The notes under the pieces are model-generated. The model had not been told where the DNA came from. It ran no database searches and saw only the letters and a list, made by a program, of their open reading frames with translations. A stretch of DNA of 59,734 nucleotides from Streptomyces malachitofuscus (GTDB taxonomy: Bacteria > Actinomycetota > Actinomycetes > Streptomycetales > Streptomycetaceae), in contig NZ_BMUF01000023.1 of the NCBI RefSeq assembly GCF_014650055.1, positions 1 to 59,734 of the forward strand, written 5' to 3'. Of the stretch, positions 15,118-23,190 are shown piece after piece. The position numbers were made by a program, and so were the translations under genes. Every line of letters begins with the position of its first letter. Position 1 is the first letter of the stretch.

Positions 15118-18100
15118 ATGTCCTCCCTGACCTACGACCTCACGCTGGCCGGTCTCTCGGTGGGCGCCGCCGCGGCGCTCACCGGGATCGGTCTGATCGT
15201 GACGTACCGGGCGACCGGGGTGCTCAACTTCGCGCACGGGGCGATCGCCATGGTGTGCGCGTATGTGCTGCGCGCCCTGGTGGTCGACGGGGGCTGGCCG
15301 CTGTGGTGGGCCGCGGCGCTGACCCTGCTGGTCGTGGCGCCCGGCATCGGGGTGGTGCTGGAGCGGTTGGTGTTCCGGCCGCTGTCCGTGCGGGGCGGTG
15401 ACCCGGCGCGGACGCTGGTGGCGTCCATCGGCGTGTTCGTGCTGCTGGTGGGCGGCGCGGCGCTGGTGTGGGGGCAGGGCGCGCGGGACGACGCTCCGGT
15501 GCTGGTGGCGGCCGAGCCGTGGGGACAGCTGGCGGTGGTGGCGGTGCTGGCCGTGGGGGCCGGGGCGGTGATCCGCCGGACGCGGTTCGGGCGGGAGCTG
15601 CGGGCCGTGGTGGACGACCGGCAGCTGGCCGTGCTCGCCGGTGTCGACGCGGACCGGGTGGCGGCGGCCGGCTGGGCGTTCGGCTCGTTCACGGCCGGTC
15701 TGACCGGGGTGCTGCTGGCGCCGTACGTACGGCTCGATCCGTACGGGCTGCCGCTGCTCGTGATGGAGGTGGTGGCGGTCGCGGTCGCCGCGCGGATGCG
15801 CGGTCTGACGGTGGCGGTGGTCGTGGCGCTGGGCATCGGGGTGGCGCAGAGTCAGCTGACTCGGTTGCACCCGTCCGGGTGGGGCGAGCCGCTGCTCCAG
15901 GCGGTCGGCGCCAACCTCTTCGTGGTGGCGCTGCTGTTCGCCGCGCTGGTGCTGCCCGGCGTGGGCACGCGCGACGCCCTTCCGCGCGCGGCCGGCGCAC
16001 GGGGGCCGGCGCCGCCGGGCGCCTGGATCGCGGCCGGGGCGCTCTTCCTGCTGCCGCTGGGCTTCGCCGGGGGCGATCTGCAGACGGCGGTGCAGGTGCC
16101 GGCGCTGGGGGTGATCCTGCTGTCGCTGGTGGTGGTCACCGGCCGGGGCGGGCAGATCTCGCTCGGGCAGGCGGCGTACGCGGGTCTGGGTGCCCTGTTC
16201 ACGGCGCTGCTGGCGGCCGGGCGCTTCCCCGGGCTGCCCCGACTTCCGGAGCTGGCCGCGCTGGCGGTGGCGGTCGTCCTGGTCGCACCGCTCGGCCTGC
16301 TGACGGGCTGGCCGGCGATCGGCCGCCGGGGACTGGCGCTGGCCCTGGCGACGTTCGCGGTCGGGGTGGGTGTGAGCCGCTTCGTGTTCGACCAGCCGTA
16401 CGCCACGTCGGGGCTCTCGCTGGGCCGGCCGGCGGGCTTCGACGGGGACCGCGCGTACTACGTCCTGGAGCTGGTGCTGCTGGCGGGCGCCCTGTCGGCG
16501 GTCCGGGCGCTGCGCCGGGGCCGCACGGGCCGGGCGCTGGCGGCGATGCGGGACCACGAGGCCGGGGCGCGGGCGGCGGGGGTGCGTGTGCCGTCGCTGA
16601 AGCTCTGGGCCTTCGTCTCCGGCGCCGCGCTGGCCGCGCTCGGGGGCGGCATGCTCGGCATGGGGGTGCGCGCCTTCGACCCCGCCGCGTACGACCCCGT
16701 GCGGGGCCTGCTGTGGTTCACCGCGGTGGTGGTCCTGGGGGCGGACAGCGCCCTGGGCGCGCTGCTGGGGGCGGCGCTGCTGGTGGGCCTGGACGCGGGT
16801 ACGCGCGGGGGTGTGGCGGCGGCGGTGATCGGCGTCCTCGCGGTTCTGACGGGCCGTTTCCCGGACGGCCCGTACGAGAGACTGCGGGAATTCGCCCGCC
16901 TGCTGTGGCCGGCCGGCCGACCGCGACTGACACCCCTGGGCACCCGGGTACGCCACCGCCTGCGCGGCCCGGAGCCCGCGCCGGGCCCCGCCCCGGCTCT
17001 CACGGGAGCCACGGCGACGACCGCGGGTCCGCACCCCGCCCCTCGGCAGACCCCCCCGCCGCGCCCGGACGAAGCCCACCCCACGAACACCGACGACGCG
17101 ACGGAGCAGCAGCCCACCGGTACCGGTGAGGCAGCGGAGGAGGGGCCGGGTGGCCGGCATGTCGCAGGACAGGGCAGGGACGCGGGGAACGTGCCCGGCG
17201 GCCGGGACGACGCAGGACAGGACAGGGACGCGGGGAACGTGCCCGGCGGCCGGGACCACGCAGGACAGGACAGGGACCCGGGGAACATGCCCGGCGGCCG
17301 GGACCACGCAGGACAGGACAGGGACCCGGGGAACATGCCCGGCGGCCGGGACCACGCAGGACAGGACAGGGACCCGGGGAACATGCCCGGCGGCCGGGAC
17401 CACGCAGGACAGGACAGGGACCCGGGGAACATGCCCGGCGGCCGCGTCTCCCGGCCCGGTGGAGCGGAGGGCGCTGCCGCGACCGGGCGGGTAGCCGGTG
17501 GTGCCGCGGGGCGCCCGACATGGGGTGGGGCTGCCGCGGCCGCGGGGCGCGAGGGCACCGCCGGGGTCTCGTCCGACACGCGGTCGGGCGGTCGGGGGGC
17601 GCGGGTACCGGCGGGAGGTCCGCCACCCGGGGCGCGCGGCGGCTTCGGGGGTTGGGGGGGCGGAGCCGGCGTGCCGTTCGTTCTCGAGGCTCGCGGGCTG
17701 TATGTGCGTTACGGCGGGTTCAGCGCGCTGGACGGGGTGGACATCGGGGTTCCGGCGGGGCGGGTGACCGCCGTCGTCGGGCCCAACGGGGCAGGCAAGA
17801 GCACGTTGTTCCACTGTCTGGCCGGTACCGTGCGGCCCGCGCGGGGGGCCGTTCTGCTCGGGGGGCGGGACATCACCCGGCTGCCCGCGCAGGCTCGCAC
17901 CCGGCTCGGAGTCGCGCGGACATTCCAGCAGCTGGCGGTCTTCCCGACGCTCACCGTGGCCGACAACGTGCGGGTGGGCGCCGAGCAGGGCCGTCCGGGC
18001 CACCCCGGCGTGGTGGAGCGGATGCTGCGGCTCTTCGGACTGGACGGACCGGCCCGGGCCCTGCCCGCCGTCGGCCTGCCCACCGGGGCGCTGCGCCGGG

Positions 18101-18369
18101 TGGAGCTCGCCCGGGCCCTCGCCACCGCCCCGCGCGTGCTGCTGCTCGACGAACCCGCAGCCGGGCTGGACACCGCCGAGATCGCCGCGCTGGCGCGGAT
18201 CCTCAAGGCGCTGGCCGCCGACGGCACGGCGCTCCTGGTCGTCGAGCACGACCTCGACCTGGTCGCCGACCTCGCCGACGTCGTCCATGTGATGACGGCC
18301 GGCCGGATCGTCGCCTCGGGGCCTCCGGGGCGTGTCCTGGACACCCTGGGGGAGGCGACCGGACCGTGA
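15118..18369 (+). CDS. Fused branched-chain amino acid type ABC transporter: LivH-LivM permeases plus LivG ATPase
   Basis: 1083-aa polypeptide joining three subunits that are normally separate. Residues about 1-285 are a LivH-type permease (TYRATGVLNFAHGAIAM), 290-610 a LivM-type permease (GGQISLGQAAYAGLGA), 610-850 a disordered Pro/Gly/Arg linker, and 850-1080 a LivG-type ATPase. The linker holds six 16-residue repeats (GGRDHAGQDRDPGNMP type) encoded by a 48-bp tandem array. The ATPase has a canonical Walker A (GPNGAGKST), Walker B (LLLDEP) and H-loop (VVEHD), but its ABC signature is degraded to LPTGA. It is coupled to livF by a GTGA overlap and follows the small membrane protein gene by 12 nt; the start has no clear ribosome binding site. 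Ligand unknown. Confidence 0.85.
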   Translation: MSSLTYDLTLAGLSVGAAAALTGIGLIVTYRATGVLNFAHGAIAMVCAYVLRALVVDGGWPLWWAAALTLLVVAPGIGVVLERLVFRPLSVRGGDPARTLVASIGVFVLLVGGAALVWGQGARDDAPVLVAAEPWGQLAVVAVLAVGAGAVIRRTRFGRELRAVVDDRQLAVLAGVDADRVAAAGWAFGSFTAGLTGVLLAPYVRLDPYGLPLLVMEVVAVAVAARMRGLTVAVVVALGIGVAQSQLTRLHPSGWGEPLLQAVGANLFVVALLFAALVLPGVGTRDALPRAAGARGPAPPGAWIAAGALFLLPLGFAGGDLQTAVQVPALGVILLSLVVVTGRGGQISLGQAAYAGLGALFTALLAAGRFPGLPRLPELAALAVAVVLVAPLGLLTGWPAIGRRGLALALATFAVGVGVSRFVFDQPYATSGLSLGRPAGFDGDRAYYVLELVLLAGALSAVRALRRGRTGRALAAMRDHEAGARAAGVRVPSLKLWAFVSGAALAALGGGMLGMGVRAFDPAAYDPVRGLLWFTAVVVLGADSALGALLGAALLVGLDAGTRGGVAAAVIGVLAVLTGRFPDGPYERLREFARLLWPAGRPRLTPLGTRVRHRLRGPEPAPGPAPALTGATATTAGPHPAPRQTPPPRPDEAHPTNTDDATEQQPTGTGEAAEEGPGGRHVAGQGRDAGNVPGGRDDAGQDRDAGNVPGGRDHAGQDRDPGNMPGGRDHAGQDRDPGNMPGGRDHAGQDRDPGNMPGGRDHAGQDRDPGNMPGGRVSRPGGAEGAAATGRVAGGAAGRPTWGGAAAAAGREGTAGVSSDTRSGGRGARVPAGGPPPGARGGFGGWGGGAGVPFVLEARGLYVRYGGFSALDGVDIGVPAGRVTAVVGPNGAGKSTLFHCLAGTVRPARGAVLLGGRDITRLPAQARTRLGVARTFQQLAVFPTLTVADNVRVGAEQGRPGHPGVVERMLRLFGLDGPARALPAVGLPTGALRRVELARALATAPRVLLLDEPAAGLDTAEIAALARILKALAADGTALLVVEHDLDLVADLADVVHVMTAGRIVASGPPGRVLDTLGEATGP
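17149..17436 (+). repeat. 48-bp tandem repeat, six units, inside the LivHMG linker
   Basis: Six head-to-tail 48-bp units. Units 3 to 6 are identical at the protein level and nearly so in DNA; units 1 and 2 carry several substitutions. Each unit keeps the reading frame and encodes 16 residues. The near identity of the last four implies recent slippage or unequal recombination, so copy number probably varies between strains. Confidence 0.95.
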
Positions 18370-19019
18370 CCGGCGTCTCCCTGCGCGACGCGCGCGTGCG
18401 CTACGGCCCGCTGGAGGCCCTGCACGGCGTCGGCCTCACCGCCCCTGGCCCCGGCCTCACCGTGCTGCTGGGCCGCAACGGCTCCGGGCGTTCGACCGTG
18501 CTGCGGGCGCTCGCCGGTGCCGTGCCACTGTCCGGCGGGTCGGTGTGGTGGGACGGGCAGGACGTGACGGACGTACCGGCGTACGAGCGGGCCCGGCGCG
18601 GGCTGTGCCTGGTGCCGGAGCGGCGGGCGGTGTTCGGCTCCCTCACCGTGCGCGAGAACCTCGCCCTCACCGCCCCCGATCCGACGCCCGCCCTCGACGC
18701 CTACCCGCGGCTGGAGCCGTTGATGGAGCGTCGCGCCGGCACGCTCTCCGGCGGTGAGCAGCGCATGCTGGCCCTGTCCCGGGTGTGGCTGGCACGCCCC
18801 CGCGTGGTGCTCGTCGACGAGCCCGCCCAGGGCATGTCGGCGGCGGTGTCGGCCCGCACGTACGCGATCCTCGCCGCGCTCGACGCGTGCGTGGTCGTCG
18901 CCGAGCAGCGGCTGCCGCCCGCCCTGCACGGACGCCGCGTCTTCGTGTACGAACTGCGCCGGGGCTCGGTGGTGTTCGCCGGGGAGGCGGGCGAACTCCG
19001 CCGGTCGCGCCCTCCGTAG
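18366..19019 (+). CDS. LivF-type ABC ATPase with altered Walker A
   Basis: Second ATPase of the transporter, 217 aa, slightly shorter than usual LivF (about 235). The GTG start overlaps the livHMG stop as GTGA. The Walker A reads GRNGSGRST: the catalytic lysine is replaced by arginine. The signature LSGGEQRML and Walker B VVLVDEP are normal, and an EQR segment replaces the H-loop, as in many LivF proteins. Because the fused LivG has the opposite defect (good Walker A, poor signature), the heterodimer should have one competent and one degenerate ATP site. Unlike most bacterial LivF genes, it has no third-party regulator beside it. Confidence 0.85.
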   Translation: MTGVSLRDARVRYGPLEALHGVGLTAPGPGLTVLLGRNGSGRSTVLRALAGAVPLSGGSVWWDGQDVTDVPAYERARRGLCLVPERRAVFGSLTVRENLALTAPDPTPALDAYPRLEPLMERRAGTLSGGEQRMLALSRVWLARPRVVLVDEPAQGMSAAVSARTYAILAALDACVVVAEQRLPPALHGRRVFVYELRRGSVVFAGEAGELRRSRPP

Positions 19020-19028
19020 CTGCGCCGC

Positions 19029-19058
19029 GGGCCCCGTCCGGGCGGCCGGACGGGGCCC
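19029..19058. terminator. Bidirectional terminator between livF and the Rpf gene
   Basis: Perfect 13-bp inverted repeat (19029-19041 and 19046-19058) with a GCGG loop, located between two convergent genes. Confidence 0.75.
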
Positions 19059-19082
19059 CGTGTCCCGGGCGAAGGCGGCGGC

Positions 19083-19742
19083 TCAGATCTCGAGCCGCTG
19101 CCCGGGCACGATCATGTCGGGGTCCCCGCCGATGACGGACCTGTTGGCCGCGTGGAGCCGCTGCCAGGTCGTGCCGTGCCGCGCGGCGATCCCGCTCAGC
19201 GTGTCCCCCGCGCGGACGGTGTAGTCGCCGCGGGACGTGCCCCGGTCCGTGTGCCCGGCCGAACGGCCCGCCGCGGTGGACGGGTTCGCCGACTTCGCCG
19301 GTTCCGAGGGCTTCGCGGGCTTCGCGGGTGCCTGCTCCGCGGTCACCGGGTCCGCGCCGGGTGCGGCGCCCGACGCCCCCGCGCGGGCCGAGCAGGTCGG
19401 CCAGGCGCCCCATCCCTGGGCGCGCTGCACCTTCGTGGCGACCGCGATCTGCTGGGACCTGGTGGCCCGGTCGGCGGTGGACGCGTAGGCCGTGCCGCCG
19501 TAGGCGCGCCAGGTGGAGGCGGAGAACTGGAGCCCGCCGTAGTAGCCGTTGCCGGTGTTGATGTGCCAGTCGCCGCCGCTCTCGCACTGTGCGATGCGGT
19601 CCCACACTCCGCTGTCCGCCGCCGTGGCATTGCCGGTCGCGGCCAGCAGTCCCAGGGGCGCGAGCAGTGCCGCTCCGGCCAGGACGGTCGCCGTACGGGT
19701 CTTGCGGATGTGGTCGCGGGTGTTATCGGCACATTCGGACAT
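19083..19742 (-). CDS. Secreted resuscitation-promoting factor-like protein with LysM domain
   Basis: Exported peptidoglycan-active protein of 219 aa. A signal peptide (cleavage near residue 42, ATA-A) precedes an Rpf/transglycosylase-like domain (about 44-115: WDRIAQCESGGDWHINTGN, YYGGLQFSASTWRAYGG) with the catalytic glutamate in CESGG; a Pro/Ala/Lys-rich linker follows (about 120-165) and a LysM domain closes the protein (about 170-219: YTVRAGDTLSGIAARHGTTW, PGQRLEI). Such proteins cleave peptidoglycan and promote spore germination in Streptomyces. ATG 19742 has AAGGA at 4-5 nt spacing. The long upstream region (to 20279) could hold a structured leader, but I could not match it to the c-di-AMP riboswitch known at rpfA. 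Confidence 0.9.
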   Translation of the reverse strand: MSECADNTRDHIRKTRTATVLAGAALLAPLGLLAATGNATAADSGVWDRIAQCESGGDWHINTGNGYYGGLQFSASTWRAYGGTAYASTADRATRSQQIAVATKVQRAQGWGAWPTCSARAGASGAAPGADPVTAEQAPAKPAKPSEPAKSANPSTAAGRSAGHTDRGTSRGDYTVRAGDTLSGIAARHGTTWQRLHAANRSVIGGDPDMIVPGQRLEI

Positions 19743-20279
19743 GTAGGTCCTTCCCGAAGGACTCGGGGGTCCCGAGGCGGAACGCGCTCACCACGCCATG
19801 GGGCGTGTGACCCGCGCTCGCCCCGTCCGCCTGCGGGTCGTACGGTGGTGCGGTTCGGTGCGGTCGGCGGACGTACCCGAGCGGTGCTCGCTGCACACGG
19901 CGGAGGAATCTAAGGAGCCTCCGCGCCCCGGATCAACCAATGCCTCGTCATGCCAGGCCAGTTGACCCTTACCCCGGGTATCGGCGATTTCCGGCCACCC
20001 ACTTCATTCCTTGATTTCCGGATTTGTCGACCAGAGCAGGGCTCATCCTGTGAGTCACCTCACCCATCCAACAACCTTGCGCTTGCACGCAGTTGACGAT
20101 GAGTGCCCGATTCCGCACCGGACGTGACCGTGTGCGCTGGATGGTTCGATTCCGTTCGCCCTGGGGCGTGACTCCCGCCACAGATCGCCCGTTGTCTTCT
20201 TCATGAGCCGGGGACCCACCCGGACCACGGGCCGGGAGCCACCCGGTCTCGCCACGCACGCATCCCGAGGGAGCCACCC
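19743..20279. other. 537-bp intergenic region between the divergent Rpf gene and the next gene
   Basis: No gene is seen. Nearest the Rpf start, the minus strand can form several short hairpins (for example around 19752-19779, CCGAAGGACTCGG type). The part from 19960 to 20060 is lower in G+C and may hold promoters for both genes. The plus strand has a strong GAGGGAGCC before 20280. Confidence 0.5.
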
Positions 20280-21059
20280 GTGCCGCGCATGCTCGACGTC
20301 AGCGACGAGGTACGCGCCGAGATCGGCGACGAAGAAGCAGCCCGCCTGCTCGCCGGAGAGTCCGCCCCGGGCAGTTACGACTGCACCTCCTGCCGCACCC
20401 CGGGCGACCCGGAGCAGGAGCGCACCAGCACCGTTCTGTTCATCGGGGACGAGACCGCCGTGCTCGCCTTCGCCCACTCCACCTGCCTGCCCTCGCAGGT
20501 CGTCCAGGTCACCGAGGAGCAGCTCCAGGGTGCCGTGCGGGCCATCGGCGGCACCCCGGAGCCGGAGTCCGCGAAAGTCACCCCGGAACAGGCCGTGCTC
20601 GGGGTGACCAGCGGACTGGTCCTGATCTCCGGGGAGTTGCACCCGGCACTGGTCGTCGAGCCGACCGCGCCGGTCGCCCGGCCCGGCTCGCTCGGGGCCG
20701 GTGACGACTTCCTGCCGCTGCTCATCGAGCAGGGCTTCATGCCCCTGACCGAGCTGACGGCCGTACCTCCGGTCCTGCACGGATGGTCGGTGCTGCTCGC
20801 GGCCGGCCAGCTGCACGCCGTGCTCCAGCCGAACCCGAGCGGCGGCCGTCCGGTGGCCTGGTGGCAGGCCCACCAGCCGCTTCAGGTCACCGACGGCTGG
20901 CGGTCGGCCGCCAACAAGCACCAGCAGGTGCTGATGTTCGCCGCCCCCGTCGGCTCGATCGGCCGTCAGCCGCGCGAGGACCTGCTGCGCGACGCGCTGG
21001 ACAAGGCGGCGGCGAACGGCAAGCTGGTCGCCGCCGCGCTGCCGCTCGCCGGCATCTGA
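20280..21059 (+). CDS. Conserved hypothetical protein (Streptomyces)
   Basis: 259-aa soluble protein with no signal peptide or membrane segment. It begins GTG-CCG-CGC with GAGGGAG nearby, and carries two cysteines in an YDCTSC motif near residue 36. The first half (about 20-130) is a beta-rich region (TSTVLFIGDETAVLAFAH), the second (130-255) an alpha/beta region with alternating strands and helices (HGWSVLLAAGQLHAVLQ, NKHQQVLMFAAPVG); both look like globular domains with normal codon use. I do not recognise a function. It lies in the same direction as the next small gene but 107 nt apart. Confidence 0.7.
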   Translation: MPRMLDVSDEVRAEIGDEEAARLLAGESAPGSYDCTSCRTPGDPEQERTSTVLFIGDETAVLAFAHSTCLPSQVVQVTEEQLQGAVRAIGGTPEPESAKVTPEQAVLGVTSGLVLISGELHPALVVEPTAPVARPGSLGAGDDFLPLLIEQGFMPLTELTAVPPVLHGWSVLLAAGQLHAVLQPNPSGGRPVAWWQAHQPLQVTDGWRSAANKHQQVLMFAAPVGSIGRQPREDLLRDALDKAAANGKLVAAALPLAGI

Positions 21060-21166
21060 CCGGCCCGCCGCGGCGCGGCCGGACCGGCCGGGGCACGACC
21101 TCCGCGTAACCGGCGAAAGCCCCAAAAGGGCCGCATCCCTTGGTGGGCGGGGTCGTTTGGACATAC

Positions 21167-21580
21167 GTGCACGCATATGACGTTCCCCGCCGCCAGTCCC
21201 TCGCCTCGGTCCCCGCACCCGTGCGCCCGGCGCAGGACTCCCGGAGCGGCCACTCGGCCACGCCGATCTACGACGCCCTCTACACCGAGTACGTCAAGTC
21301 CTTCCGTTCGCTGCCGGGCGACCGCAGCGGCGAGGAGGAGCTGGGCTTCACCGCCTTCGGGAACATCCCGCACAGTACGGGTTCGTACGGCGGCCACAGC
21401 CCCGGATCGTTCGGCGCCTCCCTGGTGAGCGGCGCGTACGGCGCCTACAACGCCCACGGCGCGGAGGCGGGCGACGCGCGGCCGCCGCAGTGGCAGCGGG
21501 TCGGCACGGTCGGCCGGAACACCTCGGGGATGCACCACGTCCCGGCCGGACTGCCCCCGGCCCCGCGCAGAGGCGCCTGA
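21167..21580 (+). CDS. Conserved small hypothetical protein
   Basis: 137-aa protein, well biased in codon use. It contains a core IYDALYTEYVKSFRSLPGD followed by EEELGFTAFGN, then a glycine/serine/tyrosine-rich low-complexity part. The start is uncertain: GTG 21167, GTG 21143 and TTG 21140 are in frame and none has a strong ribosome binding site. I know of no function. It ends 11 nt before a strong bidirectional terminator and is convergent with der. Confidence 0.55.
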   Translation: MHAYDVPRRQSLASVPAPVRPAQDSRSGHSATPIYDALYTEYVKSFRSLPGDRSGEEELGFTAFGNIPHSTGSYGGHSPGSFGASLVSGAYGAYNAHGAEAGDARPPQWQRVGTVGRNTSGMHHVPAGLPPAPRRGA

Positions 21581-21590
21581 CCGGCACAGC

Positions 21591-21622
21591 GAAGGGGCGG
21601 TCCCCGACGGGACCGCCCCTTC
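21591..21622. terminator. Bidirectional terminator between the small hypothetical gene and der
   Basis: Perfect 14-bp inverted repeat (21591-21604 and 21609-21622) with a CGAC loop, between two convergent genes. No long T run, but the stem is strong. Confidence 0.85.
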
Positions 21623-21639
21623 GCCCTGTCCGTCGTGCG

Positions 21640-23130
21640 CTACTTCTTCTTGCCGCGCTTCTCCCGCACCCGCACGGAGATGTGGATCGGCGTCCCCTCG
21701 AAGCCGAACTCCTCGCGCAGACGGCGCTCGATGAAGCGCCGGTAGCCCGCCTCGATGAAGCCGGAGGCGAACAGGACGAACCGCGGCGGCTTGGTGCCCG
21801 CCTGGGTGCCGAACAGGATCCTCGGCTGCTTGCCGCCCCGCACGGGGTGCGGGTGGGCGGCGACCAGCTCACCGAGGAAGGCGTTGAGCCTGCCCGTCGG
21901 GACCCGGGTCTCCCAGCCCTCCAGGGCCGTCTCGATGGCCGGGACGAGCTTCTCCATGTGCCGGCCGGTGCGCGCCGAGACGTTCACCCGCGGCGCCCAC
22001 GCGACCTGCCCGAGCTCGGTCTCGATCTCCCGTTCCAGGTAGTAGCGGCGCTCCTCGTCGAGGGTGTCCCACTTGTTGTACGCGAGGACGAGCGCGCGGC
22101 CCGCCTCGACGGCCATGGTGACGATGCGCTGGTCCTGCACGGAGATGGACTCCGAACCGTCGATGAGGACGACGGCCACCTCGGCCTTCTCCACGGCGGC
22201 GGCGGTGCGCAGCGAGGCGTAGTAGTCGGCGCCCTGCTGGAGGTGGACGCGCTTGCGGATGCCCGCCGTGTCCACGAACTTCCAGGTCTTGCCGCCCAGT
22301 TCGATGATCTCGTCGACCGGGTCACGGGTGGTGCCGGCGAGTTCGTTGACGACGACCCGCTCCTCGCCCGCGACCTTGTTCAGCAGCGAGGACTTCCCGA
22401 CGTTGGGGCGGCCGATCAGGGCGACGCGGCGGGGGCCGCCGACCGCGGTGCCGAAGGTCTGCGCCGGGGCCTCGGGGAGCGCCTCCAGGACCTGGTCCAG
22501 CATGTCGCCGGTGCCGCGGCCGTGCAGCGCGGAGACCGGGTGCGGCTCGCCCAGGCCCAGGGACCACAGGTAGGCCGCGTCGGCCTCGCCGCTCGGGCCG
22601 TCCACCTTGTTGGCGCAGAGCACGACCGGCTTCCCGGCCTTGCGCAGCAACCGGACGACGGCCTCGTCGGTGTCGGTGGCGCCGACCTTGGCGTCCACGA
22701 CGAAGACGACCGCGTCGGCGGCCTCGATGGCGTACTCCGCCTGGGCGGCCACGGAGGCGTCGATGCCGAGGACGTCCTGCTCCCAGCCGCCGGTGTCGAC
22801 GACCTTGAAGCGACGGCCCGCCCACTCTGCCTCGTAGGTGACGCGGTCGCGGGTGACGCCCGGCTTGTCCTCGACGACGGCCTCGCGGCGGCCGATGATG
22901 CGGTTCACCAGGGTCGACTTGCCGACATTGGGCCGGCCGACAACGGCGAGCACCGGCAGCGGGCCGTGGCCCGCGGCCTCGATGGCGCCCTCGACGTCCT
23001 CGAGGTCGAAGCCCTCCTCCGCGGCGAGCTCCATGAACTCCGCGAACTCGGCATCGCCCAGCGCCCCGTGATCGTGCTCGTGCGCACCCTCGTACGCGTC
23101 CGAGCCGTCGGGCTGGATGTGGTCGTTCAT
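21640..23130 (-). CDS. der: Ribosome assembly GTPase Der (EngA)
   Basis: Tandem GTPase of 496 aa that acts in 50S subunit maturation. Two G domains follow one another (about residues 58-220 and 230-405), each with G1 (VVGRPNVGKSTL and LIGRPNVGKSSL), G3 (DTGGWE and DTAGIR) and G4 (NKVD and NKWD) motifs, then a C-terminal KH-like domain ending in a basic KRGKKK tail. The N-terminal 50 residues are acidic and His-rich, an actinobacterial extension. Start ATG 23130 has GAGG 10 nt upstream. It lies 60 nt downstream of plsC and cmk and is probably transcribed with them; the cmk-der pairing is conserved in actinobacteria. Confidence 0.95.
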   Translation of the reverse strand: MNDHIQPDGSDAYEGAHEHDHGALGDAEFAEFMELAAEEGFDLEDVEGAIEAAGHGPLPVLAVVGRPNVGKSTLVNRIIGRREAVVEDKPGVTRDRVTYEAEWAGRRFKVVDTGGWEQDVLGIDASVAAQAEYAIEAADAVVFVVDAKVGATDTDEAVVRLLRKAGKPVVLCANKVDGPSGEADAAYLWSLGLGEPHPVSALHGRGTGDMLDQVLEALPEAPAQTFGTAVGGPRRVALIGRPNVGKSSLLNKVAGEERVVVNELAGTTRDPVDEIIELGGKTWKFVDTAGIRKRVHLQQGADYYASLRTAAAVEKAEVAVVLIDGSESISVQDQRIVTMAVEAGRALVLAYNKWDTLDEERRYYLEREIETELGQVAWAPRVNVSARTGRHMEKLVPAIETALEGWETRVPTGRLNAFLGELVAAHPHPVRGGKQPRILFGTQAGTKPPRFVLFASGFIEAGYRRFIERRLREEFGFEGTPIHISVRVREKRGKKK

Positions 23131-23190
23131 GAAGTCCGTACCTCGTCGTTCATCGTGGTGATCGGTGGAACCCGCAGACAACGGGGTCCA

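Noticed and set aside
17149..17436. CRISPR-like array of 48-bp repeats
   Set aside because: The units are contiguous, without unique spacers, and remain in frame in the transporter gene.
14548..18288. Very long open frame on the minus strand opposite the LivHMG gene
   Set aside because: It comes from G+C-rich codon structure in the antisense frame. It lacks any recognisable domain, and the plus strand shows complete ABC transporter motifs.
19743..19930. c-di-AMP (ydaO) riboswitch ahead of the Rpf-LysM gene
   Set aside because: Such a switch exists at rpfA in Streptomyces, but the conserved GCUgAAU, GGGGGACCCA and GGGGUGAAU blocks could not be found on the minus strand. A covariance search would settle it.
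20139..20165. tRNA T-loop-like GGTTCGATTCC
   Set aside because: The flanking bases do not form a five-pair stem, and no acceptor, D or anticodon arm is present.
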